Notes: a model not told the origin generated them from the sequence alone. A DNA stretch of 64,000 nucleotides from Candidatus Photodesmus blepharonis (GCF_000731795.2 NZ_JGVK01000027.1:180972-244971); one strand, 5' to 3'. Positions 38,678 through 50,281 are shown, numbered from the stretch's first letter. Program-made: numbers and translations.

Positions 38678-40444
38678 GTGAGTATTCCTATTCGAGAGTT
38701 TGACGCTGTAGTAATTGGTGCTGGTGGTGCTGGTATGCGATCTGCATTGCAAATTTCAGAGCAAGGTTTTTCCTGTGCATTACTTTCTAAAGTATTTCCA
38801 ACTCGTTCTCACACAGTGTCTGCTCAAGGCGGTATCACTGTTTCTTTAGGTAATGCGCATGAAGATTGTTGGGAGCAGCATATGTATGACACCGTTAAGG
38901 GTTCTGATTATATCGGTGACCAAGATGCTATTGAGTATATGTGTAAAAATGGTCCAGAGTCAGTAATTGAGCTTGAAAAAATGGGATTACCTTTTTCTCG
39001 TTTTGATAATGGTACGATTTACCAGCGTCCATTTGGAGGACAATCTAAGAATTTTGGTGGAGAACAGGCAGCGCGTACAGCAGCAGCGGCAGACCGAACT
39101 GGCCACGCTTTATTGCATACGCTTTATCAGCAAAATATTAAGCAAAAAACTACAATTTTTTCTGAGTGGTATTCGATAGACATTGTTAAAAATATGGATG
39201 ATGTAGTTTCGGGTTGTGTGGCGTTTTGCATAGAAACGGGGGAAATTTGCTATTTCAAAGCCAAAGCAACTATTCTAGCGACTGGTGGAGCAGGTCGTAT
39301 TTATGCTTCTACGACTAATGCGCATATTAACACTGGTGACGGTATAGGTATGGCGATTCGGTCTGGTGTTCCTATGCAAGATATTGAAATGTGGCAGTTT
39401 CATCCGACAGGAATAGCTGGATCTGGTGTACTAGTTACTGAGGGTTGTCGTGGTGAGGGTGGCTATTTACTAAACAAAGATGGTGAACGTTTTATGGAAC
39501 GTTATGCCCCTAATACTAAAGATCTTGCCAGTCGTGATGTGGTTGCGCGATCAATGATGATTGAAATCCGTGAAGGTCGTGGTTGTGATGGTCCATGGGG
39601 TTCCCATATTAAGTTAAAATTGGATCATCTCGGCGAAGATGTATTGCAATTACGTTTACCGGGTGTTTGTGAATTATCTCGTACGTTTGCTCATATAGAT
39701 CCTGTCAAAGAACCGATTCCGGTTATTCCTACCTGCCATTATATGATGGGAGGTATACCAACTAAAATTTCCGGCCAAGCTATTAAAAAAGATGTAAATG
39801 GTAGAGATATAGAGATTCAAGGTTTGTTTGCTTGTGGGGAAGTTGCTTCCGTTTCGGTACACGGCGCAAATCGGTTAGGTGGTAATTCACTGCTGGATTT
39901 AGTCGTATTTGGTCGTTCTACAGGTTTGTATCTAAGCGAGACGCTAGATAAGCAAGCTGACTCTAAGCCAGTGATAAAAGAAGATATTGAGCGTTCGCTT
40001 GAACGTTACAATCGTTGGGAAAACAGTAAAAGCGGTGAGGATCCTAATCGCATTCGTAAAAGTTTGCAACAGTGTATGCAAAATAATTTTTCAGTGTTTC
40101 GTGAAGGTAATGCTATGGCCAAAGGTTTAGAAGAATTAAAAGAAATTCGTGATTCTTTGAGGTATGCGCATCTATCAGATAAATCGATTGAATTCAATAC
40201 ACAACGTGTTGAATGTCTTGAATTGGAAAATTTAATGGAAACAGCGTATGCGACTGCAGTTGCAGCTAATTATCGTACAGAAAGTCGTGGAGCTCATGCT
40301 CGTTTTGACTTTCCTGAACGTAATGATAAGCAGTGGTTATATCACTCTTATTATAATCCCGAAACAGAATCAATGTCTAAGCGTGAAGTTAATATGGATC
40401 CTATTCATCGTGAAAGATTTTTACCTAAAGTGCGTACTTACTAG
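38678..40444 (+). CDS. sdhA: Succinate dehydrogenase flavoprotein subunit
   Basis: Oxidises succinate to fumarate; 588 residues as in E. coli. FAD is bound through GAGGAGMR and covalently at His45 in [11 protein letters not shown]. The active site contains HPTGIAGSG and the base Arg within RGEGGYLLN downstream. The start is GTG 38678, directly after the sdhD TAG. C-terminal catalytic residues include the [14 protein letters not shown] segment. Confidence 0.96.
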   Translation: MSIPIREFDAVVIGAGGAGMRSALQISEQGFSCALLSKVFPTRSHTVSAQGGITVSLGNAHEDCWEQHMYDTVKGSDYIGDQDAIEYMCKNGPESVIELEKMGLPFSRFDNGTIYQRPFGGQSKNFGGEQAARTAAAADRTGHALLHTLYQQNIKQKTTIFSEWYSIDIVKNMDDVVSGCVAFCIETGEICYFKAKATILATGGAGRIYASTTNAHINTGDGIGMAIRSGVPMQDIEMWQFHPTGIAGSGVLVTEGCRGEGGYLLNKDGERFMERYAPNTKDLASRDVVARSMMIEIREGRGCDGPWGSHIKLKLDHLGEDVLQLRLPGVCELSRTFAHIDPVKEPIPVIPTCHYMMGGIPTKISGQAIKKDVNGRDIEIQGLFACGEVASVSVHGANRLGGNSLLDLVVFGRSTGLYLSETLDKQADSKPVIKEDIERSLERYNRWENSKSGEDPNRIRKSLQQCMQNNFSVFREGNAMAKGLEELKEIRDSLRYAHLSDKSIEFNTQRVECLELENLMETAYATAVAANYRTESRGAHARFDFPERNDKQWLYHSYYNPETESMSKREVNMDPIHRERFLPKVRTY

Positions 40445-40457
40445 AGAGAGTTAAAAA

Positions 40458-41174
40458 GTGAAATTGCATTTCTCTTTATATCGTTATAATCCTGATATTG
40501 ATTTAAAGCCTTATATGGAAGATTATGTTCTTAGAGTTGAAGAACATTCAGATATGATGCTTTTAGATGCGTTAATTTTGCTGAAAGAGCAAGATCCAAC
40601 AATTTCTTTTCGTCGCTCTTGCCGTGAAGGTGTTTGTGGTTCTGATGGTTTAAACATCAACGGTAAGAACGGTTTAGCATGTATCACACCCTTGTCTACA
40701 TTATTGGCATCTCGAGATCGAATTGTTGTTCGACCATTGCCTGGATTGCCAGTGGTACGTGATTTAATCGTTGATATGGAGCAATTTTATTACAATTACG
40801 AAAAAATAAAGCCATTTTTAATTACAGAAGGCAATGATTTTTCTTCTAGTGAGAATCTTCAAAGTCCTAGTCATCGTGCACGTCTAGATGGTTTATACGA
40901 ATGTATTATGTGCGCATGTTGTACCACATCTTGTCCTTCTTTTTGGTGGAATCCTGATAAATTTATAGGTCCTGCTGGCTTACTTGCAGCATACCGCTGG
41001 TTGCTTGATACTCGAGATAGAGCAACTGATGAGCGTTTATCTGATCTTGAAGATTCGTTTAGTGTTTTTCGTTGTCATGGTATAATGAACTGCGTCAATG
41101 TTTGTCCTAAGGGATTAAATCCCACAAAGGCTATCGCTCATATTAAATTAATGTTGGTTAATCGTTCTATTTAG
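40458..41174 (+). CDS. sdhB: Succinate dehydrogenase iron-sulfur subunit
   Basis: Carries electrons from SdhA to quinone via three clusters. The 2Fe-2S ligands are in SCREGVCGSDG and the later GLACIT; the 4Fe-4S and 3Fe-4S ligands are in CIMCACCTTSCPSFWW and CHGIMNCVNVCPKGL. 238 residues, normal. It starts at GTG 40458, 13 bases after sdhA, with GAGAG upstream. A 97-base gap leads to sucA. Confidence 0.96.
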   Translation: MKLHFSLYRYNPDIDLKPYMEDYVLRVEEHSDMMLLDALILLKEQDPTISFRRSCREGVCGSDGLNINGKNGLACITPLSTLLASRDRIVVRPLPGLPVVRDLIVDMEQFYYNYEKIKPFLITEGNDFSSSENLQSPSHRARLDGLYECIMCACCTTSCPSFWWNPDKFIGPAGLLAAYRWLLDTRDRATDERLSDLEDSFSVFRCHGIMNCVNVCPKGLNPTKAIAHIKLMLVNRSI

Positions 41175-41271
41175 TGAGCGAAACGATTGCTTAGCTACTT
41201 TAAATTAAGTTTTTCTTGTACCAATATATGTAAATCTAATGACGAACACCAGATACTCATTAAGGAATAGT

Positions 41272-44079
41272 ATGCATGAAGATGCAATTGAGGTATGGCT
41301 GAAGTCTTCACACTTGGCTGGTTCTAATGCAAGTTATGTGGAAGAACTTTACGAATTGTACCTAGATGATCCAAATTTGGTAAGTGAAGAGTGGAGGCGC
41401 GTATTTGAAGATTTGCCTGTATCTTCTTCGATTCTCGAACAGCCACACTCTCCCATTCGTGATTACTTTAAGCGTCTTGCTCGAGAGATAAAATATTGTA
41501 GTTTTCAAGTCAAGGATCTTGATATCGATGTTAAGCAAGTAAAAGTTTTGCAGCTTATTAATGCTTATCGATTCCGTGGTCATCAGGCTGCGAATTTAGA
41601 TCCACTAAATCTTTGGAAGCGAGATATTGTCGCTGATCTTGATCCTTCCTTTCATTCACTTTCTAAAGATGATTTCCAAAAGTCTTTCAATGTGGGTTCG
41701 TTTTTTTCTAGTCAAAAAACCATGGCATTAAAAGATTTGTACAAAGCGCTTAACCAAACCTACTGTGGCTCGATAGGTGCTGAATATATGCACATGACTA
41801 ATACGGAAGAAAAACGCTGGATTCAGCGGCGTTTAGAATCTATTTTAGGTCAACCTGCATTTAATAAAGAAGAAAAATATTCGTTTTTATCTGAGTTAAG
41901 CGCAGCAGAAGGTTTAGAACGTTACTTAGCTGTAAAGTTTCCTGGAGCAAAGCGTTTTTCATTAGAAGGTGGTGATACTTTAATTCCAATGATGAAGGAA
42001 ATTATCCGTCATTCTGGTATTCAAGGTATACGTGAGGTTGTTGTAGGCATGGCGCATCGTGGCAGGCTTAATATGTTAGTCAACGTTTTAGGAAAAAAAA
42101 CACAGGATCTGTTTGATGAATTCGCTGGGAAAAATGATGAAACTTGGGGGACAGGTGATGTTAAATATCACCAGGGTTTTTCTGCTGATTTTGCAACATT
42201 AGGTGGTAACGTTCACTTAGTTTTAGCATTTAATCCGTCTCATCTCGAAATTGTAAATCCAGTCGTTATTGGTTCGGTTCGTGCTCGTCAAGATCGTTTA
42301 GGTGACAAGAGTGGTAGTTCTGTTTTGCCAATTACAATACATGGAGATTCAGCTGTTGCAGGACAAGGAGTCGTTCAGGAAACATTCAATATGTCACAAG
42401 CACGCGGCTTTTGCGTAGGAGGAACTATTCGTGTTGTTATTAACAACCAAATTGGTTTTACTACTTCAAATCCTCGTGATACTCGCTCTACCATGTATTG
42501 CACTGACATCGCTAAAGTAGTACAAGCACCAATATTTCATGTAAATGCAGATGATCCAGAAGCAGCTGCTTTTGTAGCTCGTTTAGCCTTAGATTATCGT
42601 AATACTTTTAAGCGTGATGTAGTTATTGATTTAGTGTGTTATCGTCGCAACGGCCATAATGAAGCTGATGAACCAAACGCAACTCAGCCTCTTATGTATC
42701 AAAAGATTAAGAAGCACCCAACACCGCGTAAACTATATTCTGATACATTAATCAAGAGTGGTGAATTTGATATTGAAACAACAGTTCGACTAGTTAATGA
42801 GTATCGTGATGCTCTAGATCGTGGCGAAGTTGTAGTTAATGAGTGGCGTCCAATGGCGCTCCAATCAGTTGATTGGACTCCTTATTTTAATCATGATTGG
42901 AATATTGAATGGGATAGCCAAGTGGCTATTGACAGATTAAGGGATCTTGGTAATCGTATTTGTCGTTATCCAGAAACTCATAAACTTCAAAATCGGGTAA
43001 AAAAACTTTACAGTGATCGATTATCCATGATCAATGGTGACAAGCCAGTTGATTGGGGTATGGCGGAAACTTTGGCTTATGCGACACTAGCTGATGATGG
43101 TAAGCGTATTCGTATTTCAGGTCAAGACTCTGGGCGTGGTACTTTTTTTCATCGACATGCTGTCTTGCATAACCAGCTAGATGCTAGCATTTATATTCCA
43201 CTTGCAAATATTCATGATAAACAGGGTCCGTTCCAAATTTTCGATTCGGTTTTGTCTGAGGAAGCAGTTTTAGCTTTTGAATATGGTTATGCAACTGCGG
43301 AACCGGGAGGATTAACGCTATGGGAAGCTCAGTTTGGCGATTTTGCTAATGGAGCTCAAGTTGTTATAGATCAATTCATTTCATCTGGTGAGCAGAAATG
43401 GGCACGTTTGTGTGGTTTAACAATGCTTTTACCACATGGTTATGAAGGTCAAGGTCCTGAACATTCTTCTGCGCGTTTGGAGCGTTATTTGCAATTATGT
43501 GCAGAGCAGAATATGCAAGTTGTTATTCCTTCAACACCTGCGCAAGTTTATCATATGATACGTCGTCAAGTTATTCGTCCTATGCGTCGTCCATTAATTG
43601 TTATGTCACCTAAATCTTTGTTACGCCATCCACTATGCACTTCATCTCTCAAGGAACTTGCTGAAGGTACTTTTCAAGCTGTTCTTGGAGAAGTTGATTC
43701 TTTAGATAAAGAAAAGATCAAGCGAGTTGTATTTTGTTCTGGAAAGGTTTATTTTGACGTCCTTGAAGAACGTCGTAATAGTAAACGAGATGATGTCGCA
43801 ATTATCCGTGTAGAGCAGCTTTATCCGTTTCCGTTGGAAGAGTTAGAAACTGCCATTGCAGAATATACAAATGTCGTTGATTACGTTTGGTGTCAAGAAG
43901 AGCCTCAAAATCAAGGTGCTTGGTATAATAGTCAACATAATTTCCGTATGGCTATTCCATCTAGTGCAAATTTAAGGTATGCAGGTCGTCCAGCTTCCGC
44001 CTCACCAGCAGTAGGTTACATGTCCGTACATTTAAAGCAACAAAAAGAGTTAGTTAAAGATGCGCTTAATGTTAGGTAA
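41272..44079 (+). CDS. sucA: 2-oxoglutarate dehydrogenase E1 component
   Basis: Thiamine-diphosphate enzyme that decarboxylates 2-oxoglutarate. The frame opens at 41239, but AAGGA lies 5 bases before ATG 41272, and MHEDAIEVWL followed by SSHLAGSNASYVE is the family N-terminus (935 residues; E. coli 933). Visible motifs include VVGMAHRGRLNML, FNPSHLEIV, HGDSAVAGQGVVQET and the ThDP loop around CYRRNGHNEADEP. It forms a complex with SucB and the E3 enzyme Lpd, which is not in this window. Confidence 0.96.
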   Translation: MHEDAIEVWLKSSHLAGSNASYVEELYELYLDDPNLVSEEWRRVFEDLPVSSSILEQPHSPIRDYFKRLAREIKYCSFQVKDLDIDVKQVKVLQLINAYRFRGHQAANLDPLNLWKRDIVADLDPSFHSLSKDDFQKSFNVGSFFSSQKTMALKDLYKALNQTYCGSIGAEYMHMTNTEEKRWIQRRLESILGQPAFNKEEKYSFLSELSAAEGLERYLAVKFPGAKRFSLEGGDTLIPMMKEIIRHSGIQGIREVVVGMAHRGRLNMLVNVLGKKTQDLFDEFAGKNDETWGTGDVKYHQGFSADFATLGGNVHLVLAFNPSHLEIVNPVVIGSVRARQDRLGDKSGSSVLPITIHGDSAVAGQGVVQETFNMSQARGFCVGGTIRVVINNQIGFTTSNPRDTRSTMYCTDIAKVVQAPIFHVNADDPEAAAFVARLALDYRNTFKRDVVIDLVCYRRNGHNEADEPNATQPLMYQKIKKHPTPRKLYSDTLIKSGEFDIETTVRLVNEYRDALDRGEVVVNEWRPMALQSVDWTPYFNHDWNIEWDSQVAIDRLRDLGNRICRYPETHKLQNRVKKLYSDRLSMINGDKPVDWGMAETLAYATLADDGKRIRISGQDSGRGTFFHRHAVLHNQLDASIYIPLANIHDKQGPFQIFDSVLSEEAVLAFEYGYATAEPGGLTLWEAQFGDFANGAQVVIDQFISSGEQKWARLCGLTMLLPHGYEGQGPEHSSARLERYLQLCAEQNMQVVIPSTPAQVYHMIRRQVIRPMRRPLIVMSPKSLLRHPLCTSSLKELAEGTFQAVLGEVDSLDKEKIKRVVFCSGKVYFDVLEERRNSKRDDVAIIRVEQLYPFPLEELETAIAEYTNVVDYVWCQEEPQNQGAWYNSQHNFRMAIPSSANLRYAGRPASASPAVGYMSVHLKQQKELVKDALNVR

Positions 44080-44125
44080 ATAAAGTTTTGAATTTAAGAA
44101 CGAGAAGCAAAAGGAATGATATTAC

Positions 44126-45301
44126 ATGACAATTGAAATTCTGGTCCCGGAATTGCCCGAATCGGTTGCGGATGCAACTATAGCAACATGGTATAAAAAA
44201 ACAAACGATGTTGTGGATCGTGATGAAGTTATTGTTGATATTGAAACGGATAAAGTAATTTTAGAGGTACTTGCTCCTAAGACTGGAGTGCTACAGGAGA
44301 TTATTGAGCCAGAAGGTGCTTCAGTATCTTCTAAACAGTTAATTGCTAAGTTGCAGCCAAGCGTTATTTTAGGTAAGTCGATCACAGATATAACTCAAAA
44401 GTCTGAATCTTCATCGGAAACGCATGAAGCACTTAGTCCTTCAGTACGTCGTCTTCTCGCCGAGCATGATTTAAAATCGAATCAAATAAAAGGTACTGGA
44501 GTGGGTGGTCGTATTACTCGTCAGGGTATTAATGCTTATTTAGCTACTATTAGTTCAGGTTCTGATGAGAATGAAGATATTAAACGAAATCCTGTCTTAG
44601 ATCGTAGAGAGAAACGTGTTCCAATGACTCGATTACGCAAGACGGTTGCAAATCGTTTACTGGAGGCTAAAAATAATACAGCAATGTTAACTACATTTAA
44701 TGAAGTTAATATGAAATCTGTTATAGATCTTCGTAAAAAATATAGAAAGAAATTTGAAGAGCGTCATGGTACTCGTTTAGGATTTATGTCTTTTTATGTG
44801 AAGGCAGTCATCGAAGCTCTTAAGCGTTATCCGGAAATTAATGCTTCAATTGATGGTGAAGATGTTATTTATCATAATTATTTTGATATCAGTATTGCAG
44901 TCTCAACACTCCGTGGTTTAGTTACACCAGTTTTGAAAGATTGTGGTGTACTTACTTTTGCTGAAATTGAAAAAGGTATTAAAGAATTAGTAACGAGAGG
45001 TCGTGATGGTAAATTGACTGTTCAAGAATTAATGGGTGGTAATTTTACTATTACCAATGGTGGTGTGTTTGGATCACTTATGTCTACACCAATTATCAAT
45101 CCTCCTCAATCAGCAATTTTAGGTATGCATAAAATTCAAGATCGTCCCATGGTTGTTGATGGAAAAATAGAAATTTTGCCTATGATGTACTTAGCATTAT
45201 CATACGATCATCGTTTGATTGATGGACGTGAATCAGTGAGTTTTTTGGTTACGATAAAAGAGTTAATTGAAGATCCAGCCTGTTTGTTGCTGGATATTTA
45301 A
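44126..45301 (+). CDS. sucB: 2-oxoglutarate dehydrogenase E2, dihydrolipoyl succinyltransferase
   Basis: 391 residues: a lipoyl domain with lipoyl-Lys43 in [10 protein letters not shown], a peripheral-subunit-binding domain at about 107-140 ([13 protein letters not shown]), and the catalytic domain ending with His362 and Asp366 in [11 protein letters not shown]. The interdomain linkers are short and serine/asparagine-rich rather than alanine/proline-rich, making it some 12 residues shorter than the E. coli protein; the change suits AT-biased drift and should not prevent function. AAGGAA precedes ATG 44126. Confidence 0.95.
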   Translation: MTIEILVPELPESVADATIATWYKKTNDVVDRDEVIVDIETDKVILEVLAPKTGVLQEIIEPEGASVSSKQLIAKLQPSVILGKSITDITQKSESSSETHEALSPSVRRLLAEHDLKSNQIKGTGVGGRITRQGINAYLATISSGSDENEDIKRNPVLDRREKRVPMTRLRKTVANRLLEAKNNTAMLTTFNEVNMKSVIDLRKKYRKKFEERHGTRLGFMSFYVKAVIEALKRYPEINASIDGEDVIYHNYFDISIAVSTLRGLVTPVLKDCGVLTFAEIEKGIKELVTRGRDGKLTVQELMGGNFTITNGGVFGSLMSTPIINPPQSAILGMHKIQDRPMVVDGKIEILPMMYLALSYDHRLIDGRESVSFLVTIKELIEDPACLLLDI

Positions 45302-45349
45302 CACTGGAATTTTGATTTTTTTCATAGATGAAATGAACGGAACACCTAA

Positions 45350-46537
45350 ATGAATTTACATGAGTATCAATCTAAACAGCTTTTTATAGAGCTTGGTTTA
45401 CCTGTACCTAAAGGTCATATATGCGATACACCTCAAGAAGCTTTTGATGTTGCAGATCGCATTGATACTGAAAAAAAAATTATTAAATGTCAGGTGCACG
45501 CCGGTGGTCGTGGTAAGGCTGGCGGTATTAAATTATATGATAATGGAAATGATATAAAAAAGTTTGCGCAAAAGTGGTTAGGTAAAAGACTGGTTACTTG
45601 CCAAACAAATGCAAACGGTCAGCTGGTATCGAAAATCTTAGTCGAAGAAGTACCTAGTATTGTTAAAGAGTTTTATTTAGGTGCTGTTGTAGATCGTGTA
45701 GCTTGTTGTATTGTTTTTATGGCGTCGACTGAAGGAGGAGTAGAAATTGAAAATGTTGCAAAGGAAACTCCTGATCTGATTCATAAAGTTTCTCTGAATT
45801 CACTGGTTCCTCAAGCGTATCAGGGTCGTGAGTTAGCTTTTAAACTTGGTCTTGAAGGAAAGCAAATCAACCAATTTGTTGAAATTTTCATGATTCTTGC
45901 TGATATGTTCGTTAGGTATGACCTAGCTCTACTGGAAATTAATCCTTTAGCTATTACTGATCAGGGTAATTTTTTATGTCTTGATGCTAAAATTAGTCTT
46001 GATCCAAACGCAATGTATCGCCAGAAAAAATTGCATCAAATGTACGATCTTTCTCAAGAAGATGAGCGTGAAGTGCAAGCTGCTCGATGGGGACTTAATT
46101 ATGTAGCCCTTGAGGGTGATATCGGTTGTATGGTTAATGGTGCAGGTTTAGCTATGGGCACGATGGACGTTGTTCATCTCCACGGTGGACAGCCTGCTAA
46201 TTTTCTTGATGTAGGTGGCGGTGCTACTCAAAATCGCGTAGTGGAAGCATTTAAGATAATTTTATCTGATACTAATGTTAAGGCAGTGTTAGTTAATATT
46301 TTTGGTGGAATTGTTCAGTGTGATCTTATTGCCGATGGCATTATTGGAGCAGTCGAAGAAGTAGGCATTGAAATTCCTCTTGTTGTTCGTCTTGAAGGTA
46401 ATAGCGCATCTTTAGGTTCTAAAAAGCTTGCAGATAGCTCTTTTAGAATCATTATCGCCGCCTCTTTAACCGAAGCAGCAAAAAAAGTGGTTGAAGTAGT
46501 CAGAGCAAGGAGGGACAATGTCTATACTGATAGATAA
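45350..46537 (+). CDS. sucC: Succinyl-CoA synthetase beta subunit
   Basis: ATP-grasp subunit of the enzyme that conserves succinyl-CoA energy as ATP or GTP. 395 residues, slightly longer than the usual 388 because the C-terminus runs on ([10 protein letters not shown]) across the sucD start. Features: [13 protein letters not shown]-terminus, [32 protein letters not shown] and [10 protein letters not shown]. It overlaps sucD by 20 bases in a different frame. Confidence 0.95.
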   Translation: MNLHEYQSKQLFIELGLPVPKGHICDTPQEAFDVADRIDTEKKIIKCQVHAGGRGKAGGIKLYDNGNDIKKFAQKWLGKRLVTCQTNANGQLVSKILVEEVPSIVKEFYLGAVVDRVACCIVFMASTEGGVEIENVAKETPDLIHKVSLNSLVPQAYQGRELAFKLGLEGKQINQFVEIFMILADMFVRYDLALLEINPLAITDQGNFLCLDAKISLDPNAMYRQKKLHQMYDLSQEDEREVQAARWGLNYVALEGDIGCMVNGAGLAMGTMDVVHLHGGQPANFLDVGGGATQNRVVEAFKIILSDTNVKAVLVNIFGGIVQCDLIADGIIGAVEEVGIEIPLVVRLEGNSASLGSKKLADSSFRIIIAASLTEAAKKVVEVVRARRDNVYTDR

Positions 46538-47393
46538 AAAAACTAAAGTTGTATGTCAAGGTTTTACTGGTTCTCAAGGAACCTTGCATTCAAAACGAGC
46601 AATTGATTATGGTACGAAGATAGTTGCTGGTGTCTCGCCAGGTAAAGGTGGGCAGATTCATTTAGCTACTCCTGTATTCAATACGGTGCGTGAAGCAGTA
46701 CATTTTACTAATGCAACTGTTTCTGTTATCTACGTACCAGCACCTTTTTGTAAGGATGCTATCCTTGAAGCAATTGATGCAGGTGTCAAGTTGATTGTCA
46801 CTATTACTGAAGGTATTCCAGTATTAGATTTGTTAAATGTAAAATTGCGTTTAAATGAAGCAAAGGTCGTTATGATCGGTCCTAATTGCCCAGGTATTAT
46901 TACTCCAGAAGAATGTATGATTGGTATCATGCCGGATTGCGTTCATAGGAAAGGTAAAGTGGGTGTTGTATCTCGTTCTGGTACTCTTACTTATGAGGCT
47001 GTTAAGCAGATTACAGATGGAGGTTTTGGTCAATCAACCTGCGTAGGTATTGGTGGAGATCCTATTTCTGGCTCAAATTTCGTTGATATTTTACGACTGT
47101 TCGAGGAAGATCCGGAAACTGAGGTAATTGTTCTGATTGGTGAAATTGGTGGTACCTCTGAAGAGGAGGCAGCTGAGTTTATAAAAAGTAATATAACAAA
47201 GCCTATTGTTGCTTATATTGCTGGTGTTACAGCTCCTTCCGGCAAACGAATGGGGCACGCTGGCGCAATTATATCAGGTGGAAAGGGTGCTGCTAAGGAC
47301 AAATTTGCAGCATTAAAATGTGCTGGTGTAAAAACTGTTAACAGCATAGATAATATTGGTGATGCTTTGTATGAAATTACTAGTCCGTGTTAG
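46518..47393 (+). CDS. sucD: Succinyl-CoA synthetase alpha subunit
   Basis: CoA-binding subunit carrying the phosphohistidine; 291 residues. It has [14 protein letters not shown] near the N-terminus, [22 protein letters not shown], and the active His in [12 protein letters not shown] very strong ribosome site, AAGGAGG, lies in the sucC 3' end 5 bases before ATG 46518. It is the last gene of the sdh-suc operon; a weak CCGTG/CACGG stem straddles its stop codon. Confidence 0.95.
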   Translation: MSILIDKKTKVVCQGFTGSQGTLHSKRAIDYGTKIVAGVSPGKGGQIHLATPVFNTVREAVHFTNATVSVIYVPAPFCKDAILEAIDAGVKLIVTITEGIPVLDLLNVKLRLNEAKVVMIGPNCPGIITPEECMIGIMPDCVHRKGKVGVVSRSGTLTYEAVKQITDGGFGQSTCVGIGGDPISGSNFVDILRLFEEDPETEVIVLIGEIGGTSEEEAAEFIKSNITKPIVAYIAGVTAPSGKRMGHAGAIISGGKGAAKDKFAALKCAGVKTVNSIDNIGDALYEITSPC

Positions 47394-47537
47394 CACGGGT
47401 ATATCTTGTATTGATTTCGTTGGCTAGTAACTATATGAAAAATCACTGTAAGTGTTGATTATTTAAGTTTTTAGACACTGTGTTTGATATTATAATGTTT
47501 CTTTGGGTTGTTTTTAGCGAAAATGTTTCTTGATTTT

Positions 47538-48176
47538 TCACTTTTGAAGTGGCCAGCCTCCGAGAGTTTTCCATTTATTAATAATTCCACAAAAGAGTTC
47601 AGCTGTTTTTTGTGTATCATAGAGTGCAGAGTGTGCTTTTTCGTTATCAAATTTAATATCAGCTGCTTTGCATGCTTTAGCAAGTGTAGTTTGACCATAT
47701 GCCAGTCCACTCAATGTCGCAGTATCAAAGGTTGTGAAAGGATGAAAAGGTATTCGCTTTAGATTACAGCGTTCGCTGGCTTCTATAATAAAACTTAAAT
47801 CAAAAGCAGAATTATGGGCGACAATTACTGCACGGTTACAATCGGCAAGTTTTTGTTCTTTACGGATAAGCTTATACGTTTCTTTTAGTGCTTCTACTTC
47901 AGCGATAGCATTACGTAATGGACTAAATGGATCATGAATACCGTTAAACTTTAACGCAGCTGCTTCAAAATTAGCGTTTTTGAAAGGTTTAATATGGAAA
48001 TGAATTGTTGAAGAAAACTGTAAATGACCATATTCATCCATGCGTAATGTAATAGCACAAATTTCTAAAAGAGCGTCAGTCTTTGCGTTAAAACCAGCAG
48101 TCTCAATGTCTATAACAACAGGAAAATATCCACGGAATCGTTTTTTAAGTGTTGATACTTCATTTTCAAAATTCAT
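47538..48176 (-). CDS. rnt: Ribonuclease T (DEDDh exonuclease)
   Basis: 3'-5' exoribonuclease that trims the CCA end of tRNA and matures 5S and 23S rRNA. 212 residues. The DEDDh residues are all present: Asp23 and Glu25 (VIDIETAG), Asp126 (HNSAFDLSF), His182 and Asp187 (AHSALYDTQ). It is divergent from motY (152 bases between starts) and convergent with sucD. Confidence 0.95.
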   Translation of the reverse strand: MNFENEVSTLKKRFRGYFPVVIDIETAGFNAKTDALLEICAITLRMDEYGHLQFSSTIHFHIKPFKNANFEAAALKFNGIHDPFSPLRNAIAEVEALKETYKLIRKEQKLADCNRAVIVAHNSAFDLSFIIEASERCNLKRIPFHPFTTFDTATLSGLAYGQTTLAKACKAADIKFDNEKAHSALYDTQKTAELFCGIINKWKTLGGWPLQK

Positions 48177-48328
48177 ATTGTAATATTTAAACTTTGCTTT
48201 ATAAGAACAAAAGAGTATTATCGCAGATTCTAGTCTAGATTAGAAGCGAGTATCGATTTCTTCTAAATAAAATTGAATATTTAAAAATTGGTCGCGTATT
48301 ATTCAAATAACGCTTGCTGTTACTCAAT

Positions 48329-49201
48329 ATGAAAAAAGTTCTTGTAAGCAATTTGCTCATTAGCCTGTTAAGTTTTCAAAATATTCAGGCTGTGGAGGGC
48401 CGTTATGTTTCCTCTCCTTTGGAATCGCAGTGGAATGTAGTTACTAACACTCCTTTGGAGTGTCGTTTAGTGCATTCTATTCCTAACTATGGCAGTGCAG
48501 AATTTTCATCGCAAGCTAGTAAAAAAATTAATTTAAACTTTGAACTTAAAATGCGTAAACCTACAAGGCAAATCAGCGATGTTAGTTTAGTCTCCATACC
48601 ACCTTACTGGAGACCTGGAGAGGCTGCCGAACATATTGTTAATATAAAATTTTTTAAGCAATTTGATGGCTATATTGGTGGAGAAACAGCTTGGAGAATT
48701 TTATCGGAGTTAGAAGATGGACGTTTTCCTACTTTTATTTATAAAGATTGGGAGAGTAGTAATAGAAGTGCTGAAGTTGCTTTATCCTCTGTTTTGTTTC
48801 AAAAAGAGTATTATTTGTTTAACACCTGCATAGCTAATTTATTGCCATATAGTTTTGAGGATATTTCTTTTACAATTTTACATTATAATCGCAATACTCT
48901 TCAATTAAACGAAGATTCGGAAAAACGCTTGTTAAGAATAGAAGAATATATTCGCTATAGTAAAGATATTGATTTGGTGCTGATATCCGCTTACACTGAT
49001 GGAGTTGATAGAAAAAATGAGAGTCAACATTTATCTGAGGTACGAACAAAAATGCTTGAAGAGCATTTTAAATCATTAGGTTTACCAGAAGATCGGATCC
49101 AAGCACAAACGTATGGCAGGCGTCGTCCTATTGCTGATAATTCCTCTCCACTTGGTAAAAACCAAAATCGCAGAGTAGTTATTTCTCTAAGTAAAACTTA
49201 A
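48329..49201 (+). CDS. motY: Sodium-type flagellar motor protein MotY (OmpA family)
   Basis: A 290-residue exported protein with a signal peptide (MKKVLVSN, hydrophobic core, cleavage likely after NIQA). The N-terminal domain has the two cysteines expected for the MotY disulfide (LECRLV and NTCIAN); the C-terminal OmpA/peptidoglycan-binding domain has [21 protein letters not shown] and [10 protein letters not shown] with NRRVVI. In Vibrio MotY forms the T-ring that recruits PomA/PomB stators of the Na+-driven polar flagellum. ATG 48329 is chosen over TTG 48314 because it starts the signal peptide. Neighbouring rnt is the Vibrio arrangement. Confidence 0.9.
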   Translation: MKKVLVSNLLISLLSFQNIQAVEGRYVSSPLESQWNVVTNTPLECRLVHSIPNYGSAEFSSQASKKINLNFELKMRKPTRQISDVSLVSIPPYWRPGEAAEHIVNIKFFKQFDGYIGGETAWRILSELEDGRFPTFIYKDWESSNRSAEVALSSVLFQKEYYLFNTCIANLLPYSFEDISFTILHYNRNTLQLNEDSEKRLLRIEEYIRYSKDIDLVLISAYTDGVDRKNESQHLSEVRTKMLEEHFKSLGLPEDRIQAQTYGRRRPIADNSSPLGKNQNRRVVISLSKT

Positions 49202-49205
49202 TTAA

Positions 49206-49234
49206 CTGTGATGAAAGGAAGCCGTTCATCACAG
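49206..49234. terminator. Strong hairpin between convergent motY and gloA
   Basis: CTGTGATGAA and TTCATCACAG form a perfect 10-bp stem with a 9-base loop, placed exactly between the motY stop (49201) and the gloA stop (49238). There is no long T-run, but on the minus strand TTAATTAAGTTTT follows. It is likely a shared bidirectional terminator. Confidence 0.6.
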
Positions 49235-49237
49235 TCC

Positions 49238-49636
49238 TTAGATAGTGTTGTTTTGGATTAGTTCAATCATGTAGCCGTCTGGATCTTTAATAAAAGCGAT
49301 ATGTGTTGTTCCACCTTTGACTGGACCAGGCTTGCGTATTATGTTAACTCCATAAGCTTCTATTCTATTGCAAGCGGTGTAAATATCGTTGACACCAATT
49401 GCAATATGACCAAATGCAGAACCTAAGTCATATTTGTTTATATCCCAGTTGTATGTTAGTTCTATTACTGACTCTTCTGCTATATCTCTAAAACCAAGAA
49501 ATGCGAGTGTATATTTATACTCTCTATTTTCATGAGTACGTAATAACTTCATTCTCATGACCTTAGTGTAAAAGATTATGGATTCCTCTAAGTTACTTAC
49601 ACGTAACATAGTATGTAAAATACGAGAATTTGACAT
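49238..49636 (-). CDS. gloA: Lactoylglutathione lyase (glyoxalase I)
   Basis: Converts the methylglyoxal-glutathione hemithioacetal to lactoylglutathione. 132 residues. The four metal ligands are present at His8, Glu59, His77 and Glu125, each three positions later than in E. coli GloA (5, 56, 74, 122), so it is probably a Ni-type enzyme. AAGGAAG precedes the ATG. It follows nth by 12 bases and should be in the same transcript as the rsx genes. Confidence 0.95.
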   Translation of the reverse strand: MSNSRILHTMLRVSNLEESIIFYTKVMRMKLLRTHENREYKYTLAFLGFRDIAEESVIELTYNWDINKYDLGSAFGHIAIGVNDIYTACNRIEAYGVNIIRKPGPVKGGTTHIAFIKDPDGYMIELIQNNTI

Positions 49637-49648
49637 GATCTTCCTTAA

Positions 49649-50281
49649 TTATTTCGTTTTTGCTTTAAATTCGCACAATTCCTCAATAGTACAATTTTTA
49701 CAGCGAGGTTTACGCGATGTGCATGTATAACGTCCATGAAAAACTAGCCAGTGGTGTGTGTTACGCTTAAATGCTTTTGGCACTACTTTTAATAATTTTC
49801 GCTCAACATCATTAGCTGTTTTTCCTATTGCAAATTTAGTACGATTAGCGGTTCGATAAACATGTGTGTCAACAGCAATAGTAGGCCAACCAAACACTGT
49901 ATTAAGAATAACATTAGCTGTTTTTCTACCAACACCAGGGAGTGCTTCCAAAGCCTCCCTGTTTTCAGGAACCTCTCCTTTGTGTTCTTCAATCAAAATA
50001 CGACAGGTTTTGATAACATTTTGTGCTTTTGAGTTAAATAATCCTATTGTTTTTATGTATTTTTTTATTTTATCTTCTTGCAAAGAAAATAGTGTTTGAG
50101 GAGTATTAGCTACCTGGTAAAGTTTTTTAGTAGCTTTATTAACACTAGTATCTTTAGCTTGCGCTGAAAGTAAAACAGCGATGAGTAACTCAAACGGAGT
50201 ACTCCAATTTAATTCTGTTTTTGGATTAGGATCATTTTTTTTAAATTGTTCTAAAATTTTAATGCGTTTTTCTTGATTCAT
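49649..50281 (-). CDS. nth: Endonuclease III
   Basis: DNA glycosylase/AP lyase for oxidised pyrimidines. ATG 50281 starts [10 protein letters not shown] and overlaps the rsxE stop (ATGA); the frame is open a further seven codons. 210 residues. Catalytic Lys120 in the HhH motif ([11 protein letters not shown]) and Asp138 (VDTHVYR) are at the E. coli positions, and the 4Fe-4S ligands are Cys187, Cys194, Cys197 and Cys203. The linkage rsxE-nth is conserved in gammaproteobacteria. Confidence 0.96.
   Translation of the reverse strand: MNQEKRIKILEQFKKNDPNPKTELNWSTPFELLIAVLLSAQAKDTSVNKATKKLYQVANTPQTLFSLQEDKIKKYIKTIGLFNSKAQNVIKTCRILIEEHKGEVPENREALEALPGVGRKTANVILNTVFGWPTIAVDTHVYRTANRTKFAIGKTANDVERKLLKVVPKAFKRNTHHWLVFHGRYTCTSRKPRCKNCTIEELCEFKAKTK

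Noticed and set aside
46518..46537. Frameshift at the sucC end
   Set aside because: Both proteins are full length with all motifs; only the sucC C-terminus is extended by about seven residues, so no frameshift needs to be invoked.
49206..49234. 10-bp perfect inverted repeat as an operator or mobile-element end
   Set aside because: Its position exactly between two convergent stop codons is better explained as a shared terminator.
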